A stretch of DNA of 59,614 nucleotides from Candidatus Aenigmatarchaeota archaeon. GTDB taxonomy: Archaea; Aenigmatarchaeota; Aenigmatarchaeia; QMZS01. How positions within the stretch are numbered: position 1 is the stretch's first letter; each line of letters opens with the position of its first letter. Below the pieces are notes generated by a model. It worked only from the letters and a program-made list of their open reading frames with translations, did no database searches and was not told where the DNA came from. The DNA lies in NCBI GenBank assembly GCA_016932615.1, contig JAFGCN010000003.1, forward strand, positions 1 through 59,614. The letters run 5' to 3'. The translations under genes were made by a program, and so were the position numbers. Positions 59,585 to 59,614 of this stretch are shown piece after piece.

Positions 59585-59614
59585 ATGGTTCCTCAAGTTC
59601 AGATGTTTAAGGGC
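59585..59614 (+). CDS. Start of a gene running off the window (uncertain)
   Basis: ATG at 59585 opens MVPQVQMFKG and continues past the right edge. A TATA-like GTTATTTATC lies about 30-40 bases upstream. Ten codons are too few to identify it. Confidence 0.3.
   Translation, partial: MVPQVQMFKG

Overview
The window looks like a chromosomal segment of an archaeon, probably a small-genome DPANN-type lineage (Micrarchaeota/Diapherotrites-like; the phylum is an inference). Archaeal signatures are aIF1 (SUI1), eL39, eL40, archaeal uS8/uL14/uL29, a PIN-KH ATPase, a TrmB regulator, an MCM-family protein, an archaeo-eukaryotic primase with PriS fused to a PriL-type Fe-S domain, and an intron-bearing tRNA-Gln. 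Most genes start about 20-30 bases after a TATA-like box, which implies largely leaderless transcripts; I used this to correct several start codons.

Layout. 1-5.4 kb: tail of an Asn/Thr-repeat protein, thpR, two exported proteins (one 3D-domain-like), then an RNA group (NSUN-type m5C methyltransferase, PUA-like protein, second 2H phosphoesterase). 5.4-15.1 kb: PIN-KH ATPase, PEP synthase, macrodomain, bacterial-type pseudouridine synthase, TspO, FAD synthase-like nucleotidyltransferase, Na+/H+ antiporter, HAD hydrolase. 15.1-19.1 kb: EVE-nuclease fusion, then a secreted M23 peptidase/DNase I-like nuclease pair. 19.1-27.7 kb: HD protein, U32 protein, Nudix, two EamA transporters flanking a third that is split by a glutamine-amidotransferase-like gene, YwbE, MazG-like, TrmB with palindromic repeats upstream. 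28-33.4 kb: exported proteins, AlkD-like repair protein, membrane protein, asparaginase, tRNA-Gln. 33.4-37.1 kb: predicted lipid-linked pentose operon (GtrA-GT-C fusion, DPPR synthase-like UbiA, PAP2, GtrA). 37.1-43.7 kb: MscS channel, Tat-like exported protein, 2-hydroxyacid dehydrogenase, degenerate MCM, soluble SPFH protein. 43.7-50.4 kb: a tandem family of unknown paralogues, RecB/Cas4-like nuclease, MsrA, eL39 and several orphan genes. 50.4-59.6 kb: HD phosphohydrolase, fused primase, aIF1-uL29, a repeat-bearing tail-anchored protein, eL40, uS8, a 28-residue basic protein, Nudix and uL14.

The most interesting pieces are: (i) the putative archaeal polyprenyl-phosphoribose glycosylation operon, laid out like the mycobacterial UbiA/PAP2/GtrA set; (ii) the undescribed paralogue array at 43.7-46.7 kb; (iii) the MCM relative that lacks an arginine finger and the helix-2 insert and has a composition break; (iv) the secreted M23 plus nuclease operon, with a 3D-domain-like protein elsewhere; (v) the EamA remnant interrupted by an amidotransferase gene; (vi) four 27-base palindromic repeats upstream of the TrmB gene. 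All functions are read from sequence motifs; no database search was possible.
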